Below, piece after piece: positions 1 to 7,939 of a DNA stretch of 64,000 nt (its first letter is position 1; each line of letters starts with the position of its first letter). This DNA comes from Micromonospora wenchangensis (GTDB taxonomy: Bacteria > Actinomycetota > Actinomycetes > Mycobacteriales > Micromonosporaceae). The notes beneath the pieces were generated by a model that did no database searches, was not told the DNA's origin, and was given only the letters and a program-made list of their open reading frames with translations. Location of the stretch: contig NZ_MZMV01000001.1 in NCBI RefSeq assembly GCF_002210435.1, positions 124,001-188,000 of the forward strand, given 5' to 3'. The position numbers and the translations under genes are program-made.

Positions 1-44
1 GCCCGCAACAGTCGGGGGGTTCCGGGCAGCCGGGTCGCACTCAT
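1..44 (-). CDS. ROK-family transcriptional regulator, N-terminus only (cut by window edge)
   Basis: Only the first 14 codons are visible, read leftwards from an ATG at 44-42. The peptide MSATRLPGTPRLLR resembles the usual opening of actinobacterial ROK repressors, just before their winged-helix domain. An AGAGGA ribosome site ends 6 nt before the ATG. The gene is divergent from a GH3 glycosidase, a pairing that fits sugar-responsive control of amino-sugar catabolism. The family call rests on a very short peptide and on context, so it is tentative. Confidence 0.45.
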   Translation of the reverse strand, partial: MSATRLPGTPRLLR

Positions 45-60
45 GCCACGTCCTCTGGTT

Positions 61-82
61 TTCGTAAACTCTGCTTACCGAA
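61..82. promoter_or_regulatory. Imperfect palindrome between divergent genes (candidate ROK operator)
   Basis: TTCGTAA (61-67) and TTACCGAA (75-82) form an inverted repeat with a one-base asymmetry. It lies in an AT-rich patch, 17 bp from the leftward ATG and about 160 bp from the rightward GTG. The position suits a sugar-sensing repressor controlling both genes. No confident -35/-10 pair was identified. Confidence 0.35.
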
Positions 83-244
83 TCGCGTTGATCAGGGATG
101 TCCGTAGCGTATCGGCCGCCCCGCGGCGGGGAACTCGGACGACCCGGCCGCCCGTGCCGACACACGTGCCGTCTGCCGGCACCCGCCGACCGCCGGCCGG
201 TCCGGCGTCGGCGCGGGTCCGGGGCGGCGGGAGAGGGGGTTCAG

Positions 245-1705
245 GTGGGGGTCGATCCAGGACTGCGCCGGCTGGCGCTGGGCATGCTGCTGGCCGCGTA
301 CCCGGGGCAGGTGCCGCCCGACTGGGCGGTCGCGCTGGTCGCCGAGGGGCTGGCCGGGCACACCCTGTTCGGCGGGAACGTGCACGACCCGGGCCAGCTC
401 GCGGCGAGCACCGCGGCGTTGCGCGCCGCCCGGCCCGACGTGCTGGTCGCCATCGACGAGGAGGGTGGCGACGTGACCCGGTTGGCGCACGCCACCGGCA
501 GCCCGTACCCGGGCAACGCGGCGCTCGGCGCGGTCGACGACACCGCGCTCACCCGGGAGGTATACGCGGCGATCGGTGGCGAACTGGCCGCCGTCGGCGT
601 CACCGTCGACCTGGCCCCCACTGTCGACGTGAACACGGCCGACGAGAACCCGGTGATCGGCACCCGCGCGTTCGGGGCCGACCCGGGCCGGGTGGCCGCC
701 CACACGGCCGCCGCCGTGGCGGGTCTCCAGTCGGTGGGGGTGGCGGCCTGCGCCAAACACTTCCCCGGCCACGGCGCGACCGTCGCCGACTCGCACCACG
801 AACTACCCACCGTGGACGCCGACGCGGCGCTGCTGCGGGCCCGTGACCTGCCGCCGTTCGCGGCGGCGGTCGACGCGGGCGTGCAGGCGGTCATGACGGC
901 GCACATCCGGGTGCCGGCGCTGACCGGGGACGGGCCGGCCACGTTCAGCCGGGCCGTCCTGGTCGACCTGCTGCGCGGCGAGTACGGCTTCACCGGCGCG
1001 GTGGTCACCGACGCGCTGGAGATGAAGGGCGCGGCCGTCGCCGCCGGTGGGGTCGGGCCGGCCGCCGTGCGGGCCCTGGCCGCCGGGGCGGACCTGCTCT
1101 GCCTGGGCGCGAAGGTCGACGCGGCGCTGGTCGAGCGGGTGGTGGCCGAGATCGTCGGGGCGCTCGGGGACGGCCGGCTCGACCGGGCCCGGGTGGAGCA
1201 GGCCGCCGGTCGCGCCGCCGCGCTCGCCGCCTGGACCGGTGCCGCCCGCCCGCCCGCTCCCACCGGGCCGGCCGAGCCCGGCCTCGGGTACCGGGCCGCC
1301 CGCCGGGCGGTGCGGGTGGAGGGCGACCCGACCGGGCCGGCACGGCCGCTCGTGGTGCAGGTGTACGCCGCCGCCACCGTCGCCGAGGGCCGGGTGCCGT
1401 GGGGGCTGGGCCCGCACCTGGCCGACGTCGAACAGCTCCGGGTGGTCGCCACCGAGGTCGACCCGGCCACGGTGCGGCGGCTCGCCGGGGACCGGCCGGT
1501 CGTGCTGGTCGGACGGCACCTGCACCGGCTGGCCGGCGGTCCCGCGCTGGTCGAGGCGCTGGCCGCGACGCACCAGGTGACGGTGGTGGAGATGGGCTGG
1601 CCGGGGCGGTGGCGGCCGGCCGGGGCGCGGGCCTTCGTCACCACCTACGGCGCGAGCCACGCCAACGGCCGGGCGGCGGCGGAGGTGCTCGGCCTGACCG
1701 GCTGA
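245..1705 (+). CDS. Glycoside hydrolase family 3 protein (beta-N-acetylhexosaminidase-like)
   Basis: About 486 residues. It has the GH3 barrel signature: the KHFPGHG loop at residues 171-177 is typical of NagZ-type N-acetyl-beta-glucosaminidases, and the VVTDALEMKG segment carries the likely nucleophile Asp256. A C-terminal region of about 150 residues is less conserved. No signal peptide is visible, so the enzyme is probably cytoplasmic and acts on chitobiose or muropeptide sugars. The GTG at 245 was chosen because a GAGAGGGGG element sits just upstream. Longer reading from 98 would add a low-complexity Arg/Pro tail that does not look coded. Substrate is inferred from the KHFPGHG motif and the adjacent ROK-like gene. 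Confidence 0.9.
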   Translation: MGVDPGLRRLALGMLLAAYPGQVPPDWAVALVAEGLAGHTLFGGNVHDPGQLAASTAALRAARPDVLVAIDEEGGDVTRLAHATGSPYPGNAALGAVDDTALTREVYAAIGGELAAVGVTVDLAPTVDVNTADENPVIGTRAFGADPGRVAAHTAAAVAGLQSVGVAACAKHFPGHGATVADSHHELPTVDADAALLRARDLPPFAAAVDAGVQAVMTAHIRVPALTGDGPATFSRAVLVDLLRGEYGFTGAVVTDALEMKGAAVAAGGVGPAAVRALAAGADLLCLGAKVDAALVERVVAEIVGALGDGRLDRARVEQAAGRAAALAAWTGAARPPAPTGPAEPGLGYRAARRAVRVEGDPTGPARPLVVQVYAAATVAEGRVPWGLGPHLADVEQLRVVATEVDPATVRRLAGDRPVVLVGRHLHRLAGGPALVEALAATHQVTVVEMGWPGRWRPAGARAFVTTYGASHANGRAAAEVLGLTG

Positions 1706-1830
1706 CGGGCCGTCCCCGATGGGCGGGCGCACCTGCGCGGAAGAGCCGGCCGGGCCGGCGACGTGCCGCTGACCGGTCCGCCTCGACGCCGGCCACGCCC
1801 GGGGCGCGACCGGTCGGCGCCCCGGACCGG

Positions 1831-2172
1831 TCAGCGCCGCCAGGGGGCCGGGTCGCCGTAGTCGTCGGGGAGGCCGAGCAGCCGGCCGACCGCGGTGATC
1901 CGCAGGACCCGGGACACCACCGGTTGCGGGTCGACCAGTCGTAGGGTGGCCCCCCGGCCGACCGCCTCGGCCGCCCCGCGCAGCAACGCGGCCACCCCCG
2001 TCGAGTCGAGGAATGTGACGGCTGTCAGGTCGACGACGATCTCCAGCAGACCGGGGTGGCACAGCGCCTCGTCGAGGTCGCGTTGCAGCCCGGGGACGGT
2101 GGCGATGTCCAGGTCACCCACCGGTGCCAGGACCACCCGCCCGTGCCCCTCGCCCGGTGTCGGCAGCTGCAT
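1831..2172 (-). CDS. STAS-domain anti-sigma factor antagonist
   Basis: 113 residues forming a single STAS domain of the SpoIIAA/RsbV type. The segment FLDSTG carries the expected phosphorylatable Ser57, preceded by the usual hydrophobic strand and helix pattern. Such proteins bind a kinase-type anti-sigma factor when unphosphorylated and so release a sigma factor. No anti-sigma kinase or sigma gene is adjacent, so the partner is unknown. The ATG at 2172 has GGAGCGG upstream. It converges with the GH3 gene. Confidence 0.88.
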   Translation of the reverse strand: MQLPTPGEGHGRVVLAPVGDLDIATVPGLQRDLDEALCHPGLLEIVVDLTAVTFLDSTGVAALLRGAAEAVGRGATLRLVDPQPVVSRVLRITAVGRLLGLPDDYGDPAPWRR

Positions 2173-2524
2173 GTCCGTCCGCTCCTGGCCATCCGGCCGT
2201 TCCCGACCGCGCGCCGGCTCTCGCCGCGACGCCCGACCCTACCGGTGGCTCCTGACATCACCCTGGCGGGCAGCCGGGGGAGCGGACGACGAGCACGTTG
2301 CGTCACCGGGCTTCGAGGGCGAAATTCTTCCTTAACCCCAGCTCAAGTCCATTACTGGACAGAGAGAACCCGCCGGCCACCCCTTGCCGAGCGGGCATCC
2401 GAGTACGTAGCGTGACCGGCACCGAGGGTCGACCGGTGGCCACCGGTCACGGCGGGGCCTGGGGCAGGCAGCGGACCGTGGATCCGGCCCGGGATCCACG
2501 GTCCGCGCCGCCGGCCCGCCGCCC
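2173..2524. other. Intergenic region with AT-rich stretch and small dyad
   Basis: No gene is seen here. It should contain the leftward promoter of the STAS gene. A less GC-rich patch at 2320-2380 holds a dyad, GTCCA-TTAC-TGGAC (2347-2360). The distal end carries the strong hairpin described separately at 2471-2506. Confidence 0.4.
2471..2506 (-). terminator. Strong hairpin downstream of the GNAT gene
   Basis: Perfect 15-bp arms, GCGGACCGTGGATCC (2471-2485) and its complement (2492-2506), with a 6-nt loop. It lies 18 bp beyond the stop codon of the leftward GNAT gene. No T-run follows, as is common for actinomycete terminators. Confidence 0.7.
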
Positions 2525-3187
2525 TCACGGCGGGTAGACGCCGTAGGTCGACCAGCCCCGGTCGGCGAACCCGGCGGCCTCGGCGACCCGGGCGGAACCG
2601 GTGTTCGCCGGATCGTGCCGGTAGGTGGGGACGGCGCCCTCGTCGAGCACCCGGCGGGCGGCCTGCGCGACGAGCCGGCGCGCCAGCCCCCGGCCGCGCG
2701 CCGCGGGCACCGTGCCGACAGCCAGCTCGTGCCCGTACGCGTCGTGCCGCTTGATGCCGACGCCGGCCAGGTAACCGCCGTCGGCGTCCCGGACCACGAG
2801 CACCTCGCGGTCGAACAGGTGCAGCCAGGGTGGCAGGGCGGGATCGGCGGGGGGCGTCCAGCAGCCCACGTCGGGGAGCGCGGCCGGCGCGAGGCACCAC
2901 CGGAACACGTCGTCGTTGACCACCCACCCGGGTTGCCCGACCAGCGTCGGCAGCGCCCCGGACAGGGCGGACCGGGGTCCGGCGGCCAGCTCACGGACGG
3001 CCGCGACCAGCCCGGGTGGCACGGAGAGCACGGTGCTGCCGCCGGCCCGGACCGCGACCGCCGGACGGACCCGGCCGTCCCAGGCCGGACGCACCCGCCG
3101 CCACGAGCCGACCACGTGCAGGCCGGGCGGCGCCGGCCACTGCCCGAGCCAGGTCGCCAGGTGCAGGTACAGCCGCCGGTCCAGCAC
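2525..3187 (-). CDS. GNAT family N-acetyltransferase
   Basis: 220 residues. The C-terminal half has a GNAT fold: the acetyl-CoA loop AARGRGLARRLV matches the (R/Q)xxGx(G/A) motif, followed by the DPANTGSARVAEAAGF segment of the last helix and strand. The N-terminal half is unrelated to any domain I can name and may form the acceptor pocket. The substrate is unknown. Translation starts at GTG 3187 behind GAGAGGGGCGG, and a perfect palindrome lies about 20 bp upstream. Confidence 0.85.
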   Translation of the reverse strand: MLDRRLYLHLATWLGQWPAPPGLHVVGSWRRVRPAWDGRVRPAVAVRAGGSTVLSVPPGLVAAVRELAAGPRSALSGALPTLVGQPGWVVNDDVFRWCLAPAALPDVGCWTPPADPALPPWLHLFDREVLVVRDADGGYLAGVGIKRHDAYGHELAVGTVPAARGRGLARRLVAQAARRVLDEGAVPTYRHDPANTGSARVAEAAGFADRGWSTYGVYPP

Positions 3188-3206
3188 CGCCCGCCCCTCT
3201 CACCCG

Positions 3207-3227
3207 GTGGATCACTTCATGATCCAC
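3207..3227 (-). promoter_or_regulatory. Palindrome upstream of the GNAT gene
   Basis: GTGGATCA-CTTCA-TGATCCAC: 8-bp perfect arms and a 5-bp spacer, ending 20 bp before the GTG start at 3187. Spacing and symmetry fit an operator for a dimeric repressor. The regulator is unknown. Confidence 0.45.
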
Positions 3228-3378
3228 GGTACGCCGGGCCGTCCCGGCCGACGCCCGGTTGCCGGGAGCGCGTCATGGGTAGAGGGGAACCGGACCGTGA
3301 GCTGCCTCACCGGAACCCGGTCCATCGACCGTGCGTCATATCTATTTCCATACATGGACACCTTTCTTTGGGACGGTA

Positions 3379-3585
3379 ATGGCCATGCCCATGCAGCCGA
3401 ACGAGCGGTACCAGCAGGACAGCGCACGACTGTGGAACACCGCGGGGGGTGCCGGCCGGTTCCCGGCCCAGCCGCGCTACCGGGAGGCCCGGTGCGGTCG
3501 CGGCGTCGACGCCCGACTGTCCTGGGGTGAGCTGAACACCCTCCCCGCCGGCATCTCCTCCCGACGCGGCCTCACCGCCCACTGA
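3379..3585 (+). CDS. Possible small hypothetical protein
   Basis: A 68-residue reading frame beginning at an ATG in the MAMPMQPNERYQQD context. It follows an AT-rich stretch at 3335-3375 and a weak GGGACGG ribosome-site candidate. The sequence is basic, Arg-rich and has one Cys. It resembles no family I recognise. It could be spurious, since codon choice is less biased than in neighbouring genes. Kept because the upstream region looks promoter-like. Confidence 0.25.
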   Translation: MAMPMQPNERYQQDSARLWNTAGGAGRFPAQPRYREARCGRGVDARLSWGELNTLPAGISSRRGLTAH

Positions 3586-3817
3586 CCCGGCACGGCGCGC
3601 CCGCGACGACGGCCCCGGTCCGTCCCCCGTGGCCACCGGCGGACGCGCCCGGACCGGCGACCGACGACCGCGCCGACCCGCCGGGTGCCACCGCGCGGCC
3701 GCCGGCGGCTCCACCACGCGCCAACCGTCCCACCGGGGTGTCCGGCCGGGGCGTTCGCACACCTGTCGGGTAGCGTCTTGTGGTCGATTCCGGCCAGCGA
3801 CAGGAGAACCGCAGCGC

Positions 3818-4336
3818 ATGGGCAAGAAGACGATCCACGTCTCCGACTTCAGCGGCACGGTGCTGCGTCCCGACGACGAGGTGGTCCGGGTCGTCGTGCT
3901 GGAGCACCCCGACCTGGTGGCCGGGCCCGTGCAGTTGGACGCCACCGTGACCGAGGTGGAGAGCATCGACGACGCCGCGCTCGACGTGGCGGTGGTCGAG
4001 ATCCACGACCGGCACGCCGGTGGGGAACCGCGCCGGGTGGTGCTGACCGCCAGCGAGTTCGACGCGATGGCGACCGACACCCCGATGGCCCAGTTGCTGC
4101 GTACCGCCGAGCGGGTCCGCCCGCCGAAGGCCCGCAAGAGCACCGAGAAGATCGACTACGGCACCCTGGAGCACGCCGGGAAGCCGCACCGGGGGCGGGT
4201 CACCGAGGACGAGGCCCGGCTGGTGCGCGAGCAGCTCGACGAGGTCAACAAGCGCCTCGCCGACGCCGGCATCCGGCAGATCGACCCGGCCGACCCGGAG
4301 CACGCGCTGCGGTACGGCTTCCCCACCGGCGACTGA
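3818..4336 (+). CDS. Conserved-looking hypothetical protein, 172 aa
   Basis: Not assigned to a named family. It is an acidic soluble protein of 172 residues starting MGKKTIHVSDFSG. It has an N-terminal beta-rich part (residues 1-90) and a C-terminal helical part with a charged helix around VTEDEARLVREQLDEVNKR. No signal peptide, membrane segment or Cys pair is seen. The ATG at 3818 follows CAGGAGA with good spacing; upstream readings are low-complexity. Codon use is strongly high-GC, so the frame is clearly real. It is convergent with the Clp-N/HTH gene. Confidence 0.75.
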   Translation: MGKKTIHVSDFSGTVLRPDDEVVRVVVLEHPDLVAGPVQLDATVTEVESIDDAALDVAVVEIHDRHAGGEPRRVVLTASEFDAMATDTPMAQLLRTAERVRPPKARKSTEKIDYGTLEHAGKPHRGRVTEDEARLVREQLDEVNKRLADAGIRQIDPADPEHALRYGFPTGD

Positions 4337-4435
4337 CCGGCCGGCCGGGCGCGCCCCCGGTGCCGCGCCCGGCCCCGGCCTGCCCTTCCCTTTCCCGGCC
4401 TGCCGTGCGGGACGGCCCCCGGCCAGGTCGGGCTG

Positions 4436-5164
4436 TTACTTGCCGTCGGCGAATCCGGCGAGGGCTGCGGCCAGGTGGGCCTCGGCCCGCTCCTTGGTCA
4501 GGCCGAGGCCGGACAGCACGCCCGTGCCGTCCTCCAACTCCAGCAGGGCCAGCAGGATGTGCTCGGTGCCGACGTAGTTGTGCCCGAGCCGCAGCGCCTC
4601 CCGGAAGGTGAGTTCGAGGGCCTTCTTGCCCTGCGCGTCGTACGGGATCAGGTCGGGGACCTGGTCGGACGCGGCGGGCAGCGCGGCGGCGACCGCCTCC
4701 CGGACGGCGTCCGGGCCCAGCCCTTCGGCGACCAGGGCCCGGGCGGCGAGGCCTTCGGGTTCGGCGAGCAGGCCGAGCACCAGGTGTTCCGGGCGGATCT
4801 CCGGGTTGCCGGCGCTGCGGGCCTCCTCCTGCGAGGCGATCACCACGTTGCGGGCACGCGGGGTGAAGCGGCTGAAGCCGGCGTTGGGGTCCAGCGTCGC
4901 GGCCGCGTCGGCCTTCGCGGCGGAGCGCTTCTGGGCGGCCTGCTTGCTCACCCCCATGCTGTTGCCGATCTCGGTCCAGGAGGCTCCGGAGCGGCGGGCC
5001 TGGTCGACGAAGTGGCCGATCAGGTGGTCGGCGAGGTCGCCGAGGTGGTCGGCGACGAGCACCGCGTCGCTGAGTTGGTCGAGCGCGTCCGGCCGGGCCT
5101 TCTTGATGGCCTGGATCAGCTCGTCGAGGCGGACAGGGTGCGGGAGCTGAGTGGATTCCGTCAT
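4436..5164 (-). CDS. HTH plus Clp N-terminal domain protein (probable autoregulated stress regulator)
   Basis: 242 residues with two parts. Residues ~1-85 contain a helix-turn-helix (SWTEIGNSMGVSKQAAQKR). Residues ~90-235 are a double Clp N-terminal repeat, with RARNVVIASQEEA and IRPEHLVLGLL, then FREALRLGHNYVGTEHILLALL. The latter is the substrate/adaptor-binding fold of ClpA/ClpC, here without any AAA+ module. Such proteins are known in actinobacteria, but their targets are poorly defined. Two perfect GTCAAC-N5-GTTGAC palindromes abut the start codon, so negative autoregulation and possibly leaderless translation are likely. Confidence 0.85.
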   Translation of the reverse strand: MTESTQLPHPVRLDELIQAIKKARPDALDQLSDAVLVADHLGDLADHLIGHFVDQARRSGASWTEIGNSMGVSKQAAQKRSAAKADAAATLDPNAGFSRFTPRARNVVIASQEEARSAGNPEIRPEHLVLGLLAEPEGLAARALVAEGLGPDAVREAVAAALPAASDQVPDLIPYDAQGKKALELTFREALRLGHNYVGTEHILLALLELEDGTGVLSGLGLTKERAEAHLAAALAGFADGK

Positions 5165-5215
5165 GCGTCAACCATAGGTTGACGCTCCCGGATCGTCAAC
5201 CGGAAGTTGACGATC
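5165..5215 (-). promoter_or_regulatory. Tandem palindromic operators GTCAAC-N5-GTTGAC
   Basis: Site 1 (5165-5185) is GCGTCAAC-CATAG-GTTGACGC, with 8-bp perfect arms. Site 2 (5191-5215) is GATCGTCAAC-CGGAA-GTTGACGATC, with 10-bp perfect arms. Centres are 28 bp apart, and site 1 begins at the base before the ATG of the Clp-N/HTH gene. No ordinary Shine-Dalgarno fits between site and start. The symmetry strongly suggests a dimeric HTH repressor, most simply the adjacent protein itself. Confidence 0.7.
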
Positions 5216-5322
5216 CGCGACCTCCGGGGCGGGTCCACCGGACCGCCCGTGGCGCGTCGCCGGCGCTCCGATAGCGTGCGGCGATCGGACGGGTCGGGTG
5301 GCGTCGCGGGAGGGTCGGGAGC

Positions 5323-6174
5323 ATGCGGTTGCACGTCGGCTGCGCGATGTGGACCCACCGGTCCTGGCAGGGGCGGCTGATCGCCCACCCGCTGCCGGTG
5401 CACGAGCGACTGCGGCACTACGCCGGCTGGTGTGACGCGGTCGAGGGCAACACCACGTTCTACGCCACCCCGACCCGGGAGACCGTGGAGTCCTGGGCCC
5501 GGCAGACCGGTCCCGACTTCCGGTTCGTCCTCAAGCTGCCGAAGGTGGTCACCCACGAACGGCGGCTCGTCGACGCCGACGCGCCGCTGCGGGCCTACTT
5601 CGACGCGATCGCCCCCCTGGGCAGCCGGACGCACGCCCTGTGGATCCAACTGCCGGGGTCGTTCACCCCGACGGACGTCCCCGTGCTCGCCGACTTCCTG
5701 CGCCGGCTGCCACCAGGACACCGGTACGCCGTCGAGGTCCGGCACCCCGCCTTCTTCCGGGAGCCCCGCGCGACGCGACTGCTGGAGGCGGTGCTCGCCG
5801 AGGCGTCCGCCGAGTGGGTGCCCTTCGACACCACCGCGTTCTTCAGCACCCCGCCGACCAGTGACGCGGAACGGGAGGCGTGGACGAAGAAGCCCCGGCT
5901 GCCGTTGCGGACGGCGGCGCTGACCGACCGGCCGATCGTCAGGTACCTCGGCCGCGACGCCGAGGCGGAGACCGTGGCGGGCTGGCAGCGCTGGGTGGAG
6001 ATCACCGCCGGCTGGTTGCGGGAGGGCCGCTCGCCGACCGTGTTCGTACACACCCCGGACAACGCCGACGCACCGCTGCTCGCCCGCCGGTTCCACGACG
6101 AGGTACGGGCCCGGGTGCCCGCCCTGGCGGCGCTGCCCGAACCGATCCCGACCGGGCCGCTCACCCTGTTCTGA
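5323..6174 (+). CDS. DUF72 family protein
   Basis: 283 residues, a normal length for DUF72 (YecE-like) TIM-barrel proteins. Family features include the opening LHVGCAMWTHRSW, an EGNTTFYATPT segment, the FRFVLKLPKVVTHERRL strand-helix, an RYAVEVRHPAFF segment, and the late VFVHTPDNADAPLLARRF helix. The biochemical role of the family is unknown. No signal peptide is present. The ATG at 5323 follows GGGAGGGTCGGGAGC, giving a reasonable ribosome site. No operon partner overlaps; the next gene is 330 bp away. Confidence 0.88.
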   Translation: MRLHVGCAMWTHRSWQGRLIAHPLPVHERLRHYAGWCDAVEGNTTFYATPTRETVESWARQTGPDFRFVLKLPKVVTHERRLVDADAPLRAYFDAIAPLGSRTHALWIQLPGSFTPTDVPVLADFLRRLPPGHRYAVEVRHPAFFREPRATRLLEAVLAEASAEWVPFDTTAFFSTPPTSDAEREAWTKKPRLPLRTAALTDRPIVRYLGRDAEAETVAGWQRWVEITAGWLREGRSPTVFVHTPDNADAPLLARRFHDEVRARVPALAALPEPIPTGPLTLF

Positions 6175-6503
6175 CACCCGCCGGACGCCCCGTCGAAGGT
6201 TCCGGCCATCCCGCGCCGGACGGTCCCGAAAGTTTCGACACCCCGGCCCGGACACTCCGCCGAGTGCGGCCCTCCGCCAGCCGCCCCTCCCCCGCCCGGA
6301 GCAGCCGTCTCGTCGGCGTCTCACCACGTCACCCACACAGGACAACTGATTGACGTTTCTCAATGTTATGCCTACAGTTCCGAAAGAGTAACCGAAAGTT
6401 TACCGAAAAGATGATCGGCTCCGGCTGACCGCCGTGGCTTCTCCCCGGGCTGACGCAGGCGGTGCCGGACCGGCACGCCGACGAGCCGGGAGGAACCAGA
6501 GAC
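6175..6503 (+). promoter_or_regulatory. Control region of the DUF4956-VTC-CotH operon
   Basis: No gene is present. In order: the 11-bp palindrome CGAAAGTTTCG (6227-6237); a promoter-like pair TTGACG (6350-6355) and TACAGT (6373-6378) with a 17-bp spacer; then three ~11-bp direct repeats ending CCGAAA (6375-6385, 6387-6397, 6398-6408) over the presumed start site. The last unit, GTTTACCGAAA, is one base from the GTTCACC core of actinomycete Pho boxes; that similarity is only suggestive. The same CGAAAGTTTCG palindrome precedes the GH11 gene. Confidence 0.5.
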
Positions 6504-7106
6504 ATGACGCAGGTCATCCTGTTCGCGATCGACATCTGCGCGGTGGCGCTGCTCGTGTTCGGGCTCTACTTCCCCCGACACCGACGCCGCGACCTCGTCG
6601 TCGCCTACCTGGGGGTCAACGTCGGGGTCCTCGCGGTGGCCAGCGCCCTGAGCGCCAGCAACGTCGGTGCCGGAGTCGGGCTGGGGATGGCCCTGTTCGG
6701 GGTGCTGTCCATCATCCGGCTCCGCTCGACCGAACTGGACCAGCACGAGGTGGCGTACTACTTCTCGGCCCTCGCCCTCGGCCTGCTCGGCGCGCTGGGC
6801 ACCCGCTCGGTCTGGCTCAACGGCGGCCTGATGGCGCTCATCCTCGCGGTGATGTTCCTCGGCGACCACCGCCGGGTGTTCCGGCACTACCGGCACCAGA
6901 TCCTGGTGCTCGACTCGGCCGTCACCGACCACGTCGCCCTCGTCGCCCACCTGGAACAGCTGCTCAACGCCCGGGTGCACGTCGCCACCGCCCAGCGGGT
7001 CGACCTGGTGAACGAGACCACCGTGGTCGACGTGCGCTACTCGGTGGCCCACCGCACCCCGGCGACCACCCCCGGTTCGCCGGTGCCGGCGGGAGCACGT
7101 CGATGA
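6504..7106 (+). CDS. DUF4956 domain membrane protein
   Basis: 200 residues. The N-terminal ~120 residues hold about four hydrophobic helices, including an ALLVFGLYF segment and GMALFGVLSIIRLRS, the latter close to the conserved RLRS turn of DUF4956 proteins. The C-terminal ~80 residues are a soluble ferredoxin-like tail. The family is often next to VTC-domain and CotH genes, as here. Its function is unproven, though a role in polyphosphate or cell-surface processes has been suggested for such loci. The ATG at 6504 follows GGGAGGAACCAGAGAC. The stop overlaps the next start as ATGA. Confidence 0.85.
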   Translation: MTQVILFAIDICAVALLVFGLYFPRHRRRDLVVAYLGVNVGVLAVASALSASNVGAGVGLGMALFGVLSIIRLRSTELDQHEVAYYFSALALGLLGALGTRSVWLNGGLMALILAVMFLGDHRRVFRHYRHQILVLDSAVTDHVALVAHLEQLLNARVHVATAQRVDLVNETTVVDVRYSVAHRTPATTPGSPVPAGARR

Positions 7107-7939
7107 CCCCGCCGCCGTTCGCGTCGGCGCTGGCCGGCCTGCCCCCGGTCGGGCTCGCCGAGCTGATCGACCGGGCCGCGCTGCAGAGCCGGGTGGACCG
7201 CAAGTACGTCGTCGCCCTGGACGAACTGCCCGGCCTGCTCGACCGGATCGCCCCGTCCGCCCGGGTGCTGGACATCGACGGCAACCGCACCTTCCGCTAC
7301 GAGTCGGTGTACTTCGACACCCCCTGCCTGGCCAGCTACCACGGCGCGGCGTACCGGCGGCGGCGACGCTTCAAGGTGCGCACCCGCACCTATCTCGACT
7401 CGGCGCAGTGCTGGCTGGAAGTCAAGGTCAGCGGAGCCCGGGGGCTGGTCACCAAGCACCGGCTGCCCTACCGGCCGGAGGACCGTCGTACCGTCCGGTC
7501 GGGGCGGGACTTCGTGGACGAGGCGCTCGACCGCGAGTCGATCCGGTCCGCCCCCGCCGGTGGTCACCTCGAACCCGTGCTGGTGACCGGCTACCGGCGT
7601 ACCACGCTGCTGCTGCCGGCGACCGCGAGCCGGGTCACCATCGACACCGACCTGCACTGGCAGGACGACCGCCGCGCCCTCGGCCTACCCGGGGTCGCCG
7701 TGGTCGAGACCAAGACCCGGTCGGCGGCCGGCCCGGTCGACCGGCTGCTGTGGCAGCGCGGCACCCGACCCGCCCGCATCTCGAAGTACGCGACCGGCCT
7801 GGCCGCCCTGCGACCGGACCTGCCGGACGTGCCGTGGCGGCGGACGCTGCGCCGCCACTTCCGCGACGCCACCGGGTCGGCCGCGCCGGCACCGGCATCC
7901 ACCACCACCCGAGTCACCCAGGAGACATCGTGCGTCTGA
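7103..7939 (+). CDS. VTC-domain polyphosphate polymerase-like protein
   Basis: 278 residues. It carries the basic tunnel fold of yeast Vtc4. Features include SRVDRKYVV near the start, FRYESVYFDTP, the RRRRFKVRTR strand, a LEVKVSG strand and VVETKTR near the end, all matching positions of phosphate- and metal-binding residues in this superfamily. In bacteria the domain may polymerise polyphosphate or act on another triphosphate; activity is inferred only. No membrane segment is seen, so it probably works with the upstream DUF4956 membrane protein, with which it overlaps by 4 nt. The CotH gene starts within its last codons. Confidence 0.85.
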   Translation: MTPPPFASALAGLPPVGLAELIDRAALQSRVDRKYVVALDELPGLLDRIAPSARVLDIDGNRTFRYESVYFDTPCLASYHGAAYRRRRRFKVRTRTYLDSAQCWLEVKVSGARGLVTKHRLPYRPEDRRTVRSGRDFVDEALDRESIRSAPAGGHLEPVLVTGYRRTTLLLPATASRVTIDTDLHWQDDRRALGLPGVAVVETKTRSAAGPVDRLLWQRGTRPARISKYATGLAALRPDLPDVPWRRTLRRHFRDATGSAAPAPASTTTRVTQETSCV

